Assembly (NCBI GenBank): GCA_021737945.1
Contig: JAIPCX010000003.1
Location: forward strand, 62,001 to 126,000
Origin: Polynucleobacter sp.
Lineage (GTDB): Bacteria; Pseudomonadota; Gammaproteobacteria; Burkholderiales; Burkholderiaceae_D
Direction of reading: 5' to 3'
DNA: 64,000 bases
Below are positions 16,052 through 25,811 of the stretch, piece after piece. Numbering within the stretch: the stretch's first letter is position 1; every line of letters begins with the position of its first letter. Below the pieces are notes generated by a model that was not told the DNA's origin, made no database searches, and was given only the letters and a program-made list of their open reading frames with translations. The position numbers were made by a program, and so were the translations under genes.

Positions 16052-17065
16052 TTATCCTTTGGGTGTTTGATCTTGGTACAAGATGGTGATGCTGATACGA
16101 CGGTTACGCGGGTCGGCCGGATTATTCGGAACGTACGGTACGGTATCCGAGACACCCTCGATGCGATAGAAGCGACTTGGAGGTAAGCCCGCCTCAGCAA
16201 GTAAACGGCGCGTTGCTTCCGCTCGCATGCCTGATAGAGACCAGTTGCTATTGACGCCATCGTCATAGGCCAAACTATCGGTATGACCACGCACCGCAAC
16301 CTTGTTCGGCATGGCCGCAAGAGACTTGGCGACTTCACGAATTAAGGTGAATGCCTTTGCTTGCATCTTGTTGGTACCCAGACCAAACATAGAAAAATCG
16401 GCCTTGTCGATGATTTCGATTCGCAGACCATCTTTTTCGCGAACAAACTTAACCTGATCTTTGATCTTCTCTAATTCTTTGTTCATAGCGAGGCTTTGTT
16501 TGACCTCTTGTTCCAGCTTATCGAAATTTTTCTGATCGGCTTCAGCGGCGATTTTTGCGCGCTCTTCAGCTGAAATTTCATCCGGATTTTTATTCTTGGT
16601 TTCATCTTTGTTCTTGCCGTCGCCGGATTGTATGCCGGCTTCTGATCGCGGTGTTTCACGGTGCATGAAACTAGTGCTTTTACCCGCATACGGCATGGCA
16701 TCGCTGTCCATCACAGAAAAGCCGCCAATCAAGCCACCGGGTCCGGGGCGATCAGACATGGCTACGGCGCTATGTGAAGTGGGTCGGAAATAGTCGGCGA
16801 TACTTTTTCTTTGACTGTCATTCGTCGCACCCAACAGCCACATGAGTAGAAAGAAGGCCATCATGGCCGTCATCATGTCTGCCAGCGCAATTTTCCAAGC
16901 ACCTCCATGCGCACCCGCATGGTCGGCATCAAGCTTTTTCTTTTTGATGATCGGCTCTGGGCCGGCAGGCGCAGCCGCCTCCTCCTCGACGGGAAGTCCT
17001 TCCTCGTCAGGATCAACATTTTGATTCTGTTTTACTTCGTCTTCTTTTGCTTCTTCGTCAGCCAT
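16052..17065 (-). CDS. motB: Flagellar motor stator protein MotB
   Basis: The 337-residue protein is MotB, which anchors the MotA/MotB stator to peptidoglycan and provides the proton-binding aspartate. A charged N-terminal cytoplasmic segment of about 56 residues precedes the single membrane helix; Asp63 in ALADMMTAMMAFFLLMWLL is the expected proton carrier. After a linker, the OmpA-like peptidoglycan-binding domain is marked by VRGHTDSLAYDDG and NRRISITIL near the C-terminus. The N-terminal tail is longer and more acidic than in E. coli MotB. motA lies at 2787-3650 on the opposite strand. Confidence 0.93.
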   Translation of the reverse strand: MADEEAKEDEVKQNQNVDPDEEGLPVEEEAAAPAGPEPIIKKKKLDADHAGAHGGAWKIALADMMTAMMAFFLLMWLLGATNDSQRKSIADYFRPTSHSAVAMSDRPGPGGLIGGFSVMDSDAMPYAGKSTSFMHRETPRSEAGIQSGDGKNKDETKNKNPDEISAEERAKIAAEADQKNFDKLEQEVKQSLAMNKELEKIKDQVKFVREKDGLRIEIIDKADFSMFGLGTNKMQAKAFTLIREVAKSLAAMPNKVAVRGHTDSLAYDDGVNSNWSLSGMRAEATRRLLAEAGLPPSRFYRIEGVSDTVPYVPNNPADPRNRRISITILYQDQTPKG

Positions 17066-17230
17066 CGCGCTTTCTCATGCAGACTTATCGGCTTATATAT
17101 CGACCTAAGCCGCTTAAAATTAAGCTACAACCACCCTGCAAAGGGCTCAAAGTATGTGGTCGTATCCTTTATGAAACATAATACCGCACATATTTCCCCA
17201 AAGCATACTTTCCTAGCTTACCTGCCTGCC

Positions 17231-18979
17231 ATGATTTCCCGCTCTCTAGCCTTGTCGTGTTTACTGATTCTGGCGAGTCATTTCGGTGGAACGGCACTGG
17301 CCCAGACTCCGAGCACACCAGAGGCTAATCCTGAAGCAGCTACCCGCATTACCGATACCGCCTTAGTGCGCTCAAAACGCTGGATGGCCGCTGCCGCTAA
17401 CCCGTTGGCAACGCGTGCTGGCGAGCAAATGCTGCGTGAGGGCGGTTCGGCGGTAGACGCGGCGATTGCCATGCAATTAGTGCTGGCGCTGGTGGAGCCG
17501 CAATCCTCAGGTTTGGGCGGGGGTGCTTTTCTGATGACGTACGACCCGGCGAAAGACCGTGTGCAAAGCTATGACGGGCGCGAGACCGCTCCGGCGGCAG
17601 CCGATGCCAACCGTTTTTTGAGGGATGGCAAAGCGCTGCCTTTTAACGCAGCGGTAAACAGCGGTAAATCCGTCGGAACCCCGGGGCTGCTGCGCATGCT
17701 GGAGCTAGCGCATCGTCGGCATGGACGTTTAGCTTGGTCGCGCTTGTTTATGTCAGCGATTGATTTAGCCGAGCAGGGTTTTCCGGTCTCACCAAGGCTT
17801 CATGCGCAAATTGCAGGTAACCGCGATTTGTATGCACAACTCAGCGCACGTGATTATTTTTATCCCGGCGGTGAAGCTGCCCCGGTTGGATACGTTCTTA
17901 AAAATCCTCAACTAGCCGATGTTCTGCGCCGTGTTGCTAGCCAAGGCGTCGATGTTTTTTATCAAGGCGACATTGCCCAAGCTATCGTCGATGCGGTGCG
18001 TGCACATGCGCAAGCGGGTGATTTGAGTATGGATGATTTGAAAAATTATCGCGCGAAAGAGCGTGTTCCTGTTTGCAGCAACTACAAACAACTACGTCTA
18101 TGCGGCATGGGCCCACCCTCATCGGGTGGCATAGCCGTGTTGCAGATGGTGGGTATGTTAGAGCAGCATCATATGGATCAGATGATGCCTATGTCGCTCG
18201 AGGCCGTACATTATTTTTCAGAAGCCGGTCGCTTAGCGTTTGCTGATCGTGAGCGTTATGTGGCAGATCCAGATTTCATATCAGTTCCGGTGGCTAGCTT
18301 GCTTGATCCGCATTATTTGCGATCTCGCGGAGCGCACATCGATAGCCGTGTCAGCATGGGTGTCGCTTTACCCGGTGAGGCATTGCATTGGTTAAAGAAG
18401 CGCGGCGCCGACAATGCGCCCGATTTACCATCGACGACACATTTAGTCGCCGTCGATCGTTACGGGCACGGAGTTTCGATGACGAGTACGATTGAATCAG
18501 AATTTGGTAGCAAGATTTTTGTGCGTGGATTTTTATTAAATAATCAGCTAACTGATTTTTCATTACAACCTAAAGATACCTCAGGTCAGTGGGTCGCCAA
18601 TCGAGTGGAAGGAGGTAAGCGTCCACGCAGTACGATGGCTCCTATCATCGTCACTAAAAACAAACAGTTATTTATGCTGGTTGGATCGCCGGGCGGTAGC
18701 TCGATTATTAATTTTGTAGCCAAGACCCTGATCGGTGTGATTGATTGGAATCTCAACGTCTACGAAGCGATCAAACTTCCCAACATGGGTAGTCGTAATC
18801 GCGATACCGAAATTGAGCGTGGTACAGCGCTGGAATCATTGGTGCCTGCATTGCGTGAAAAGGGCCATCGAGTCAACGTATTCCCTATGCCCAGTGGCGT
18901 GCAAGCGATTGTGCGTGATTCATCGGGACTGACAGGTGGCGCTGATCCGCGCCGAGAGGGCAGCGTTGCTGGTGAATGA
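17231..18979 (+). CDS. ggt: Gamma-glutamyltransferase
   Basis: The 582-residue protein is a periplasmic Ntn-hydrolase that hydrolyses glutathione and other gamma-glutamyl compounds. It has a signal peptide (residues 1-25), a large subunit starting near VRSKRWMAAAANPLA with SSGLGGGAFLM, and Thr402 of PSTTHLVAVD as the autocleavage site and nucleophile of the small subunit. PGGSSIINFVAKTL is the late glycine motif. The frame remains open upstream (ATG at 17171 and beyond), but the ATG at 17231 places the signal peptide at the N-terminus. It is divergent from motB. Confidence 0.92.
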   Translation: MISRSLALSCLLILASHFGGTALAQTPSTPEANPEAATRITDTALVRSKRWMAAAANPLATRAGEQMLREGGSAVDAAIAMQLVLALVEPQSSGLGGGAFLMTYDPAKDRVQSYDGRETAPAAADANRFLRDGKALPFNAAVNSGKSVGTPGLLRMLELAHRRHGRLAWSRLFMSAIDLAEQGFPVSPRLHAQIAGNRDLYAQLSARDYFYPGGEAAPVGYVLKNPQLADVLRRVASQGVDVFYQGDIAQAIVDAVRAHAQAGDLSMDDLKNYRAKERVPVCSNYKQLRLCGMGPPSSGGIAVLQMVGMLEQHHMDQMMPMSLEAVHYFSEAGRLAFADRERYVADPDFISVPVASLLDPHYLRSRGAHIDSRVSMGVALPGEALHWLKKRGADNAPDLPSTTHLVAVDRYGHGVSMTSTIESEFGSKIFVRGFLLNNQLTDFSLQPKDTSGQWVANRVEGGKRPRSTMAPIIVTKNKQLFMLVGSPGGSSIINFVAKTLIGVIDWNLNVYEAIKLPNMGSRNRDTEIERGTALESLVPALREKGHRVNVFPMPSGVQAIVRDSSGLTGGADPRREGSVAGE

Positions 18980-19010
18980 GCAACGCTGTTTTGATTTACG
19001 TAATGTAGAG

Positions 19011-20954
19011 TTAGATTTCTATTTTGGTGCCGAGTTCGACAACGCGATTTGGTGGAATTCTAAAAAAATCGGAAGGCTTGGCTGCGTTTTGCATCATCCA
19101 AGCAAACAAACGCTCGCGCCAAATCGCCATGCCCGGCAAGTTACTCGGAACCACCGTATCGCGTGCAAGAAAGAACGACGTATCAGCAAGTTCCAGTTTC
19201 ATTCCAGTTTGTGTTTCAAGTAAAGCCATTACGCGATTAATGTCTGGCGTTTCTTTGAATCCATGTACCGCACGCACAATAAATACATTGCCGCCGAGCT
19301 CTTTGACAGTCAGTCGCTCTTCGTCTTTAACGTAGGGCACATCCCAAATCGATAATTTTAAAAACAGTACGCGCTCATGCAATACGCGATTGTGTTTTAG
19401 ATTGTGAAGCAAAGCGACTGGAACGAAATCAATATGCGCAGTTAAAAAAACCGCTGTTCCCTCAACGCGATGAGGGGGGTGGGCCAGTAGTGCAGAAACA
19501 AATTCTGGCAAGCGAATAGAATCTGCTTCGACCCGCTCTCTCAGTAGGCGTCGTCCTTTATGCCAGGTGGTCAGCATCAGGAAGCAGATAGCACCTAAAC
19601 CTAATGGGTACCAGCCGCCATCTTTTACCTTGATTAAATTGGCGGTCCAGAAAGAAAAATCAACAATAAAAAATAAGCTAACCAGCAAAATCACCAAGAC
19701 GGGTTTGATCTTCCACTCGTTGTACATCACCACGGCCAGCATGGTGGTGGTGATGAGCATCGTCGTCGTCACCGAAATACCATACGCAGCAGCTAAATTA
19801 CCTGACTCTTTAAATTGAATCACCGTAAAAATGACTAAAGCAAGTAAGGCCCAATTCACCATAGGCATGTATATTTGACCGCGCTCAGTTTCTGAGGTGT
19901 GCAGAATTTCCATGCGCGGTAAAAGTCCGAGCAAGATACCTTGATTAGCTAGGGAAAACGCGCCAGAGATCACTGCTTGTGATGCAATTACTGTTGCTAA
20001 TGCCGCCAAACCCACCATGGGCCAGAGTGCCCATTCAGGTGCCATTAGATAGAAAGGGTTTTCTATAGCTTGTGGATTAGATAGAACCAGTGCGCCTTGT
20101 CCAAAATAATTCGCCAGAAGGGCAGGTAGTGCTACGAATAACCAAGCCATGCGAACCGGCTTGCGTCCAAAGTGACCCATGTCGAGGTACAACGCTTCAA
20201 CGCCCGTTACACACAGTACAACTGACCCCATGACGATATACGCTTGCAAAGCGTGTTCTTGGATGTAGGCAACCGCGTACAGTGGCGACACCGCAGCTAA
20301 TATTTGTGGATTATCATAAATATTCACTACGCCCAAAATAGCGAGTACCGTAAACCAAATCACCATGATGGGACCAAACAAGCGTCCTACTGCGGCCGTG
20401 CCATAGCTTTGGACATAAAAAAGAAGACTAACAATGACTAAGGTGAGTGGAATCACATAGCGCTTTAGATCAGGCGCGATCACTTCAAGACCCTCAATCG
20501 CCGAGAGCACAGAAATGGCTGGAGTAATTACCGATTCGCCTAGCAACATACAAGCGCCTAATGCGCCCAACATAAGCAAACCCGCTGAGATTTTTTTTCT
20601 ATCAGAACGCGTTGCACGTAATGCGAGTGCCATTAGTGATAGCACGCCTCCTTCACCGTTGTTATCAGCGCGTAAAACAAATACGACATACTTTACGGTG
20701 ACGATCAAAATCAATGACCAAAAAATCATCGAAATGATACCCATCACCGCGGCGGATGAGTAGGGGATGCCGTGCTCTGGGCTGAAACATTCTTTTAGAG
20801 CGTATAGCGGGCTAGTACCAATGTCGCCAAACACGACACCAATCGCCGCTAAGACTAAAACCGAGGTTGGTGCGTTAGCGTGATCGCTAGTCGCCGATAC
20901 GCGTACCGGATCCATGATCGATGAATTTGAAAATTCGGGATTACTAATTGACAC
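19011..20954 (-). CDS. kup: KUP-family potassium uptake protein
   Basis: The 647-residue protein is a full-length Kup/Trk-D type K+/H+ symporter of the inner membrane. The first helix carries the family signature [17 protein letters not shown], and about twelve hydrophobic segments occupy residues 25-460. The hydrophilic C-terminal domain of about 190 residues ends with the family region around [16 protein letters not shown]. It is convergent with ggt, whose stop lies only about 30 bp away. No regulator is seen next to it. Confidence 0.95.
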   Translation of the reverse strand: MSISNPEFSNSSIMDPVRVSATSDHANAPTSVLVLAAIGVVFGDIGTSPLYALKECFSPEHGIPYSSAAVMGIISMIFWSLILIVTVKYVVFVLRADNNGEGGVLSLMALALRATRSDRKKISAGLLMLGALGACMLLGESVITPAISVLSAIEGLEVIAPDLKRYVIPLTLVIVSLLFYVQSYGTAAVGRLFGPIMVIWFTVLAILGVVNIYDNPQILAAVSPLYAVAYIQEHALQAYIVMGSVVLCVTGVEALYLDMGHFGRKPVRMAWLFVALPALLANYFGQGALVLSNPQAIENPFYLMAPEWALWPMVGLAALATVIASQAVISGAFSLANQGILLGLLPRMEILHTSETERGQIYMPMVNWALLALVIFTVIQFKESGNLAAAYGISVTTTMLITTTMLAVVMYNEWKIKPVLVILLVSLFFIVDFSFWTANLIKVKDGGWYPLGLGAICFLMLTTWHKGRRLLRERVEADSIRLPEFVSALLAHPPHRVEGTAVFLTAHIDFVPVALLHNLKHNRVLHERVLFLKLSIWDVPYVKDEERLTVKELGGNVFIVRAVHGFKETPDINRVMALLETQTGMKLELADTSFFLARDTVVPSNLPGMAIWRERLFAWMMQNAAKPSDFFRIPPNRVVELGTKIEI

Positions 20955-21058
20955 GGTGAGATCCTAAATCGTGGTTATTTGATACATAAAAAACTGAACC
21001 TATGGCTTTGCTAGCAAAACAGACGACGTATTTTTTTACTTCTTTATCAGGAAGGATT

Positions 21059-22636
21059 TTAATTTTTACTGCAACCAAGGGATGGTAATAAAGGTGTAAT
21101 TCTTAATAAAACATAACCGCCGCTAATGGCCACAGGCTCTAGGGACTGGAGTTCCTTGCTGTTGCTGAAGTAGCCCTCTGGTGAGACTGCCCATGTCACG
21201 GGATTAGCACATAAAATTTTGCTCATATCAGACATTTTTACCAATACTTTTTCACCCACGGTCGGTCGAAATCGTGCGGCATCAGCCAACTCTTTTGGCC
21301 AGCTGTCTTTTACGATGGGCTCATCCCATTTATCGATGACGATACTAGGCTGAAGCAAACGCGCATAAAAAGAAAAATCAAAACGAAAAGTTTGTAAAAA
21401 AACGAGTGGTTCAGTTGGTGCAGCATTTTTTTGATAGGCCTGAGCTAATGCTTTGGATGAAACATTTTCAGCACGCGAAATTGCAACGAGGGCACCCAAG
21501 CATAATCCTGCAGCAACGACGACCAGAGCAAATTTTGAGCGCCAACCTAATTTTGTGCCTTGTACTAAACCTTCCGTAATCAGCGCTACTAGTGGAGGCA
21601 TTACTGGGATGACATAGCCAACCAATTTTGATGTGGGTATGGAGAAGAACAGGGTGATGACCGCAATCCAAAACCAAAATAAACTGCGCAACTGAACAAC
21701 GCTGGTATCTTGTAATTCATTGCGACGAGTTAATCCCCAGCGTGCTAGCAGCCATGGCGACCAGGGGAGTGAGGTTAAAGCGATAACAGCCAGATAAAAC
21801 CAAAAAGGTTGCGCGTTATTGAAAGCACTTTGCGAGAAGCGCTGGAAGTGCTGATATACGAAGAAGTAATGGAAAAAATCTGGAAACTTCTGTTGCATCA
21901 ACAAAAACCAAGGTGCGGCCGTGACAAAAAATAGGAGTGGGCCCGGCCACCAAAATAATTTGGGAATGACACGCCAACGATTTTCAAACAAAAGCCAAAA
22001 AAATATAACACCACCGGGTAGTACGATGCCGATCAAACCTTTGGAGAGTAAACCTAGCGCAGCACAAATCCATCCCCCGATTAATTGCATGCGCCAGGGT
22101 TGGGTAGCTTGCAGGGATAACACTGCGTCGGCGGTGAGTGCAATCGCCATGCTAATGAAACCAGCCACTAGCATGTCATGATTGGCGTATTGCGCCCCGC
22201 CATAAAATAAAGGAGTGGTAGCGAGAATTAATAGATACCAGCGCGAGATGCTGTGCGACATCCAGCGTCGAATCAAAAGATAGGCTGCTCCCGCGCTGAG
22301 CATCGCGCCCAAGCATGAAGCTAGTCGCGCAGCCCATTCAATAGTGCCAAACAGTGATAGCGATACTGCCGTGAGCCAGTAAAAAAGCGGCGGCTTATGA
22401 AAATACGGTAAACCATTAAGCGTCGGTGTGAGCCAATCACCTGAGCGCACCATTTCCCAGGCGACGCCTACGTAGCGACCTTCATCGGGCAGCGACAAGG
22501 TGCGAGCCCAACCGGTGGCAAGCAACCACAACAACAATAAAAACCCCACCAGCAGCGGCTCGGGCAGCGACAGCAGTCGTCTTACCAAGGGCAAGTGGGT
22601 CGAGTTGGAATCAGCGGTTGAGCTGTGGCGCTGCAT
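21059..22636 (-). CDS. ArnT-like glycosyltransferase (GT39/PMT_2 family)
   Basis: The 525-residue protein is a polytopic membrane glycosyltransferase that would use a polyprenyl-phosphate sugar on the periplasmic side. The first periplasmic loop carries LSLPDEGRYVGVAWEMVRSG, with the catalytic acidic pair Asp-Glu, then GLPYFHKPPLFYW, as in ArnT and protein mannosyltransferase relatives. About eleven to twelve hydrophobic segments follow, with a soluble C-terminal domain of about 120 residues. ArnT adds aminoarabinose to lipid A, but no arn genes are present here, so the sugar and acceptor are unknown. Confidence 0.8.
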   Translation of the reverse strand: MQRHSSTADSNSTHLPLVRRLLSLPEPLLVGFLLLLWLLATGWARTLSLPDEGRYVGVAWEMVRSGDWLTPTLNGLPYFHKPPLFYWLTAVSLSLFGTIEWAARLASCLGAMLSAGAAYLLIRRWMSHSISRWYLLILATTPLFYGGAQYANHDMLVAGFISMAIALTADAVLSLQATQPWRMQLIGGWICAALGLLSKGLIGIVLPGGVIFFWLLFENRWRVIPKLFWWPGPLLFFVTAAPWFLLMQQKFPDFFHYFFVYQHFQRFSQSAFNNAQPFWFYLAVIALTSLPWSPWLLARWGLTRRNELQDTSVVQLRSLFWFWIAVITLFFSIPTSKLVGYVIPVMPPLVALITEGLVQGTKLGWRSKFALVVVAAGLCLGALVAISRAENVSSKALAQAYQKNAAPTEPLVFLQTFRFDFSFYARLLQPSIVIDKWDEPIVKDSWPKELADAARFRPTVGEKVLVKMSDMSKILCANPVTWAVSPEGYFSNSKELQSLEPVAISGGYVLLRITPLLPSLGCSKN

Positions 22637-22710
22637 TTGTAATGCTCGGCATTTGGGAGTGCCAGCGTCTGGTAGACGGTAGCTTCATGAGGTAACGCTA
22701 AAAGAAAAGC

Positions 22711-22716
22711 ATTATA
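22711..22716 (-). promoter_or_regulatory. Possible -10 element for the ArnT-like gene
   Basis: A perfect TATAAT is present on the minus strand 75 bp before the ATG at 22636. No good -35 hexamer lies at the expected distance, so this is only a candidate. Confidence 0.25.
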
Positions 22717-22894
22717 TATCCCTGCAGCCCTATGTCGCGGAAAAAGGCGGGGCCTGAGGAGCTGCGGTTATTCCTGCCTATCCCTTCCTAAGCTAGGGAT
22801 TTCGGGCGGCAATTGCCCCTTCAAAAAATGCAAATAGTCGGCGCGGACGTCGTGCTGGAAAATGCTACTTTGAAGAATATTTACTGGGTAATCT

Positions 22895-23755
22895 ATGAGT
22901 CTGCCACCGCTGGATCTTGATTTATTGCAGCAATGGGTCGGTCGAAGCGAGACGCGCGATGATTTGATTCACGTCGCGGCTGTCAATGCGATGGCGGCCA
23001 CCTTGGATAAAGAGCAGAACTTGACTGCCGGTAATCCATTGCCATTGCTGTGGCATTGGTTATTTTTCTGGGCGGTGAGTCCGGCATCTGGTATTGGGCC
23101 TGATGGTCATCCCAAGCGGGGTGGTTTTTTGCCGCCAGTCGAGCTGCCGCGCCGCATGTGGGCCGGTGGGCGCTTGAAATTCGACAGCGATTTACCGGTC
23201 GCATCGGAAGCCAAACGCGTTTCGCGCATCAAAGCCATCGACGTTAAGGCAGGCAACAGCGGTCGACTCGCCTTTGTGACAGTGGTTCATGAAATTGGTA
23301 CTCATGGCAAGGTCGCGATTTATGAAGAGCACGACATTGTGTATCGCGATAATCCTCAGCCAGGTACGGCACCAGCCGCCGCCAAGGCTGCGCCTATCGA
23401 TGCTGATTGGTCACGCACCATTACACCGGATCCGGTGCTATTGTTTCGCTATTCCGCGTTAACATTCAATGGGCATAGAATTCATTACGATCGTAGTTAC
23501 ACCACCGATGTCGAAGGTTATCCCGGTTTAATCGTTCATGGACCATTGATTGCCACCATGCTGATGGAACTATTGTGTGCGCAGGTACCGCAACAACGCG
23601 TGCGTGAGTTTAGCTTTCGAGCAGTTAGTCCTACCTTTGATACCGATACCTTTAGTGTGAACGGTAAATTGAGCGCCGATGGTCACGAAGCGCAACTGTG
23701 GGCAGCCAATGCTCGCGGTGAACTAACGATGCAAGCGACAGCCGTATTGGGCTGA
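22895..23755 (+). CDS. MaoC-like acyl-CoA hydratase (mesaconyl-C4-CoA hydratase type)
   Basis: The 286-residue protein has two hot-dog domains: an N-terminal FAS1-type dehydratase domain (about 1-140) and a C-terminal MaoC-like half in which RYSALTFNGHRIHYDRSYT holds the hydratase Asp/His region. HTD2-like proteins of this length include mesaconyl-C4-CoA hydratase, which makes (S)-citramalyl-CoA. It is the first of four co-directional genes with a family III CoA-transferase, a CitE-like lyase and an SAF-domain oxidoreductase, which fits mesaconate or related C5-acid breakdown to acetyl-CoA and pyruvate. Confidence 0.8.
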   Translation: MSLPPLDLDLLQQWVGRSETRDDLIHVAAVNAMAATLDKEQNLTAGNPLPLLWHWLFFWAVSPASGIGPDGHPKRGGFLPPVELPRRMWAGGRLKFDSDLPVASEAKRVSRIKAIDVKAGNSGRLAFVTVVHEIGTHGKVAIYEEHDIVYRDNPQPGTAPAAAKAAPIDADWSRTITPDPVLLFRYSALTFNGHRIHYDRSYTTDVEGYPGLIVHGPLIATMLMELLCAQVPQQRVREFSFRAVSPTFDTDTFSVNGKLSADGHEAQLWAANARGELTMQATAVLG

Positions 23756-23795
23756 TTTATTAGCCTGATCGCGAAAAAGAATCACAGGAATTTGC

Positions 23796-24974
23796 ATGCG
23801 ACCTTTAGATGGAATCAAAGTAATCACGCTCGAGCACGCTATTGCTGCGCCTTTTTGTACGCGTCAGCTCGCTGATTTAGGTGCGCGTGTCATTAAAATC
23901 GAACGGCCCGGTGTGGGTGATTTTGCGCGCGCCTATGACGAACGTGTCAGCGGTATGGCTTCACATTTTGTATGGACGAATCGTTCCAAAGAAAGTCTGA
24001 CGCTCGATGTGAAGCACGACGAAGCACGCGTGATACTGCATCGCTTGTTAGCCGATGCCGATGTGCTGGTTCAAAACCTTGCCCCCGGCGCAGCAGCACG
24101 TTTAGGTTTGTCGTTTGCTGATTTGCATGCCGTGTATCCAAAATTAATCGTCTGTGACATTTCAGGCTATGGCTCGGATGGCCCATATCGCGACAAAAAA
24201 GCCTACGATTTGCTCATACAAAGCGAATCCGGTTTTTTATCCGTCACCGGCACGCCAGAAGAACCTTCCAAAGCCGGTTGCTCAGTTGCGGATATCGCTG
24301 CGGGTATGTACGCCTACACGAATATTTTGGCGGCACTCATTCAGCGCGGTAAAACAGGTGAGGGCTGCCACATCGATGTGTCCATGCTTGAGAGTATGGT
24401 CGAGTGGATGAATTTTCCTATGTACTACGCCTACGATGGTGCGCCACCGCCGGTGCGTGCGGGCGCATCGCATGCCACGATTTATCCTTACGGGCCGTTT
24501 CCTTCTGGTGATGGCAAAACAGTCATGTTGGGATTGCAAAACGAGCGGGAATGGGTCACGTTTTGTGAGCAGGTGTTGCAGCAACCCGCATTAGCAACCG
24601 ATGCACGGTTTTCATCGAACAGTTTGCGTAGCAACGCGCGCAAAGCCTTGTACGCCATCGTAAGCGACGCATTTTCTGCCTTAACAGCAGAGCAAGTGAC
24701 TGAACGATTAGAAAATGCGCAGATCGCTAATGCGCGTTTAAATGATATGAAAGATATATGGGAGCACGCTCAGTTACGCGCGCGTGAGCGTTGGACTGAA
24801 GTTGCGACGCCGGTTGGGCCAATACCTGCCTTACTGCCGCCCGGTGCGAGTTCCGGTTGGGATGCGCGTATGGATGCGATTCCTGCGCTGGGTGAGCATA
24901 CTGAAGCCATCTTGTCATCGCTGGGTTATTCATCACAAGCCATCGCTGAACTTAAAACATCAAAGGCCATCTGA
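23796..24974 (+). CDS. Family III CoA-transferase (CaiB/BaiF)
   Basis: The 392-residue protein is a class III CoA-transferase. The N-terminus MRPLDGIKVITLEHAIAAPF and the following DLGARVIKIERPGVGDFAR are canonical for CaiB/BaiF. The catalytic aspartate is expected in the CHIDVSMLESMVEWM segment. Family members move CoA between dicarboxylic acids; in this setting succinyl-CoA:mesaconate CoA-transferase is the likeliest activity. AGGA precedes the ATG. The stop directly abuts the start of the next gene. Confidence 0.85.
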   Translation: MRPLDGIKVITLEHAIAAPFCTRQLADLGARVIKIERPGVGDFARAYDERVSGMASHFVWTNRSKESLTLDVKHDEARVILHRLLADADVLVQNLAPGAAARLGLSFADLHAVYPKLIVCDISGYGSDGPYRDKKAYDLLIQSESGFLSVTGTPEEPSKAGCSVADIAAGMYAYTNILAALIQRGKTGEGCHIDVSMLESMVEWMNFPMYYAYDGAPPPVRAGASHATIYPYGPFPSGDGKTVMLGLQNEREWVTFCEQVLQQPALATDARFSSNSLRSNARKALYAIVSDAFSALTAEQVTERLENAQIANARLNDMKDIWEHAQLRARERWTEVATPVGPIPALLPPGASSGWDARMDAIPALGEHTEAILSSLGYSSQAIAELKTSKAI

Positions 24975-25769
24975 ATGTATATCCCTGCACCGGTAACCTA
25001 TTTGTTTGTACCTGCCACACGTCCTGAGCGATTTGATAAAGCGCTCGCAGCCGGTGCTGATCGGGTCATCATTGATCTGGAAGATGCTGTTGCGCCTGAA
25101 GATAAAAATTCAGCACGCGAAGCAGTAGCGGCTTGGCTTTCTAAAGATAAATCAGTCGCTATTCGTATCAACAGCGCCGATACCTCGTGGTTTGCGGATG
25201 ACCTTGCGCTGTGTGCTCGCGAGGGTGTGGCTGAAATTATCTTGCCTAAGGCTGGCGAGCTAGCTGATGTAAAAAGGGTGGCCGCCGCCGGTGCAAAAGC
25301 AGTCAAGCTACTCATCGAAAGTGCTCAGGGCATCAAACATATTAATCAACTTTCACAACAAGAGCGTGTTAAGCGATTAATTTTCGGCAGTATCGATTTT
25401 TGTGTGGATATGGGCATTGAAGGCGATGATAGAGAACTAGATTACTTTCGTTCCCAAATCGTTTTAGCTTCGCGACTTGCTGAATTAGCCCCACCCGTGG
25501 ATGGCGTTACCACTGCGATTGAAGACGTAGGCATTTTGGAAGCCGATACCTTGCGCGGAAAACGTTTTGGTTTCGGGGCTAAGTTGTGCATCCACCCCAA
25601 ACAGGTAGCCACTGTGAATGCCTCGTATCGGCCGTCTGTTGACGAGTTGGCATGGGCCCGCCGCGTAATTGAGGCGGCCGGCTCGGCCGGAGGCGCCGCA
25701 GTACAGGTCGATGGTCGCATGGTCGATAAGCCGGTTTTGATTCGGGCTGAGCGCATCCTGGCTCAATGA
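24975..25769 (+). CDS. CitE-like (S)-citramalyl-CoA/L-malyl-CoA lyase
   Basis: The 264-residue protein belongs to the HpcH/HpaI aldolase superfamily, CitE branch. Landmarks are LFVPATRPERFDKALAAGAD, IIDLEDAVAPEDKNSAR (metal-binding Glu/Asp region), the RIN motif (AIRINSADT) and a metal ligand region around FGSIDFCVDMG. Such enzymes cleave citramalyl-CoA to acetyl-CoA and pyruvate, or malyl-CoA to acetyl-CoA and glyoxylate, using Mg2+. The ATG follows the CoA-transferase stop with no gap, so the two are co-translated. Free-standing CitE proteins are not part of citrate lyase. Confidence 0.85.
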   Translation: MYIPAPVTYLFVPATRPERFDKALAAGADRVIIDLEDAVAPEDKNSAREAVAAWLSKDKSVAIRINSADTSWFADDLALCAREGVAEIILPKAGELADVKRVAAAGAKAVKLLIESAQGIKHINQLSQQERVKRLIFGSIDFCVDMGIEGDDRELDYFRSQIVLASRLAELAPPVDGVTTAIEDVGILEADTLRGKRFGFGAKLCIHPKQVATVNASYRPSVDELAWARRVIEAAGSAGGAAVQVDGRMVDKPVLIRAERILAQ

Positions 25770-25811
25770 CAAAAATAATTTTCTCAAAGTCATTTTTTAA
25801 GCGAGGCATTA

